Below, one piece after another: positions 5,784 to 7,051 of a stretch of DNA of 7,051 bases (position 1 is its first letter; every line of letters begins with the position of its first letter). The notes under the pieces were generated by a model that was not told the origin of the DNA, made no database searches, and saw only the letters and a list, made by a program, of their open reading frames with translations. Origin of the DNA: Acidocella sp. (GTDB lineage Bacteria; Pseudomonadota; Alphaproteobacteria; Acetobacterales; Acetobacteraceae); assembly GCA_029077775.1 (NCBI GenBank), contig JAQNCU010000149.1:1-7051 (forward strand). Reading direction: 5' to 3'. The position numbers and the translations under genes are program-made.

Positions 5784-7022
5784 ATGACCAAGCCTTATTG
5801 TTCCTATCTGGCGTTATTGGCCGGTTTTCTGGCGTTTTCCGCCCCCGCGATGGCCAAACAACATGCACCCCCGGCACCAGCACGCGACGATATGTCCGTG
5901 ACGCCTATGCCCGCCGGGCCGCCGCCAACGCCCGATAGCCCAGCCGGAGGGAGCCTGGTTTCACAGCCGCCGGTTTTGGCCGATGAGACGTCATATGTGT
6001 TGATGGATGGAACCACGGGTGCGATTTTGGCCGAAGCAGCGCCACATCTTGCGGTGGCGCCTGCGAGCCTGACCAAATTGATGACCGCGCATATCACGTA
6101 TCGGGCGCTCCATGATGGCAGTTTGAAGCTGGACCAGACCGTGCCCGTAAGCCCGGAAGCATGGAAAGCAGGCGGGTCACGCATGTTTCTCGACCCCACT
6201 TCGGTGGTGACGGTTGACCAGTTGCTGCACGGCCTGATCATCGAATCGGGCAATGATGCCGCCGTGGCGCTGGCGCAGCAGATCGCGGGTTCCACAACCG
6301 CGTTCGTGCAGATTATGAACAAGGATGCGGGCACATTGGGCCTGACGGATACTAATTATACCAATGTCACAGGCTTGCCCGACCCTGCGTTGCACACCAG
6401 TGCCATGGACGTGGCGATACTCACGCGGGTGATCCTGAAAGATGAGCCGGAGATTTTGAACATCTCCAAAATGCAGAGTTATACCTATGACAACATTACG
6501 CAGGCGAGCTGGAACCCCGTGTTGCAGCACGACCCCACGGTGGATGGGTTGAAGACCGGGCTGACCCAGGAGAGCGGGCATTGCATCGATGCGACGGCGA
6601 TCCGCGATAATATGCGGCTGATCGCGGTGGTTATGGGCGGGCCGACCTGGGCCGCGAGCACGGCGGCAATCGAGTCGCTGTTGGATTATGGCCAGGCGTT
6701 TTTTTCGGATGTCACAATCGCGCAGACCGGGCAGCAGATCGACTTGCTCCATTCGAGCGCGCTCGATTCAGGCGTTGTGCCGGTTGGCCCCGGTGCTGAT
6801 TTGCTGGTGACACTCCCGAAAACGGCGGCAAAATCAGTGACGCATGAAATTACTTATAGCACGGATCTCTCGCACGGGGTGACAAAAGGCGAGGTTCTGG
6901 GGACAATCAGCTACATGGCGGGCGGGAAAACCCTGGGCAGCGTGCCCGCGATCGCCCTTTCGGCCTCGAAAGCCGCGACATTCACCACCAAAGTGAAACG
7001 CGAGATCGACCGGTATTTGTGA
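5784..7022 (+). CDS. D-alanyl-D-alanine carboxypeptidase, PBP5/6 type (peptidase family S11)
   Basis: A 412-residue low-molecular-weight penicillin-binding protein that removes the terminal D-Ala from peptidoglycan stem peptides in the periplasm. An N-terminal signal peptide ends at SAPAMA, with likely cleavage after residue 24. An Ala/Pro-rich linker of about 40 residues follows, then the catalytic domain with SLTK at 95-98 (nucleophile Ser95, Lys98), SGN at 155-157 and KTG at 257-259, followed by a C-terminal PBP5-like beta domain from about residue 300. The end, TKVKREIDRYL, could be a short amphipathic membrane anchor. The ATG at 5784 is preferred because AAGAG at 5771-5775 is eight bases away; an ATG at 5778 would add two residues but leaves only two bases of spacing. 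It diverges from lepB, whose product is the likely processor of its signal peptide. The exact paralogue (dacA, dacC or dacF) cannot be decided. Confidence 0.95.
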   Translation: MTKPYCSYLALLAGFLAFSAPAMAKQHAPPAPARDDMSVTPMPAGPPPTPDSPAGGSLVSQPPVLADETSYVLMDGTTGAILAEAAPHLAVAPASLTKLMTAHITYRALHDGSLKLDQTVPVSPEAWKAGGSRMFLDPTSVVTVDQLLHGLIIESGNDAAVALAQQIAGSTTAFVQIMNKDAGTLGLTDTNYTNVTGLPDPALHTSAMDVAILTRVILKDEPEILNISKMQSYTYDNITQASWNPVLQHDPTVDGLKTGLTQESGHCIDATAIRDNMRLIAVVMGGPTWAASTAAIESLLDYGQAFFSDVTIAQTGQQIDLLHSSALDSGVVPVGPGADLLVTLPKTAAKSVTHEITYSTDLSHGVTKGEVLGTISYMAGGKTLGSVPAIALSASKAATFTTKVKREIDRYL

Positions 7023-7051
7023 ACCAGAGTACGATTAGACCAATCCGCGAA

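Noticed and set aside
5804..6334. 176-codon minus-strand open frame inside the carboxypeptidase gene
   Set aside because: It covers the signal peptide and SxxK region of a clear S11 peptidase on the plus strand; no independent evidence supports it.
7023..7051. Search for a terminator or start of another gene after the carboxypeptidase
   Set aside because: Only 29 bases remain, with no ATG, no hairpin and no T-run, so nothing can be called.

Overview
The window looks like chromosomal DNA from an alphaproteobacterium, most likely near the Rhodospirillales/Acetobacteraceae. The evidence is the lepB-rnc-era gene order, moderately GC-rich codon use, and the style of the RNase III, Era and LepB proteins. 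This placement rests on recall of families, not on a search. I see no mobile elements, tRNA or rRNA genes, CRISPR arrays or obvious intrinsic terminators.

Layout: six genes read leftward (minus strand) from about 5672 to the left edge, and each overlaps the next. In transcription order they are lepB (signal peptidase I), rnc (RNase III), era (ribosome-assembly GTPase), a large GT-C-like polytopic membrane protein, a second polytopic membrane protein resembling the GT87/DUF2029 family, and the N-terminal part of a GT2 glycosyltransferase of the polyprenyl-phosphate sugar type that runs off the left edge. The junctions are a likely GTGA overlap (lepB/rnc), ATGA (rnc/era), 17 bp (era/GT-C), 14 bp (GT-C/GT87-like) and ATGA (GT87-like/GT2). 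A divergent intergenic gap of about 110 bp follows. A plus-strand D-alanyl-D-alanine carboxypeptidase gene (PBP5/6 type, peptidase S11) then fills the rest of the window.

How the genes fit together: the first half of the operon handles protein export, RNA processing and 30S maturation. The second half looks like an envelope glycosylation set. The GT2 enzyme would load a sugar onto a polyprenyl-phosphate carrier on the cytoplasmic face, and the two membrane proteins could use such lipid-linked sugars on the periplasmic side. This division of labour is inferred from family resemblance. The carboxypeptidase trims peptidoglycan stem peptides in the periplasm and needs signal-peptide cleavage, so it fits the envelope theme, but it is transcribed separately.

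The points most worth a second look are the fusion of a housekeeping operon to a glycosylation cassette through overlapping junctions, a run of nine T in the coding strand near the start of the GT87-like gene, a short palindrome in the divergent promoter region that supplies -35-like boxes on both strands, and the uncertain start of rnc. I found no convincing entirely new system.
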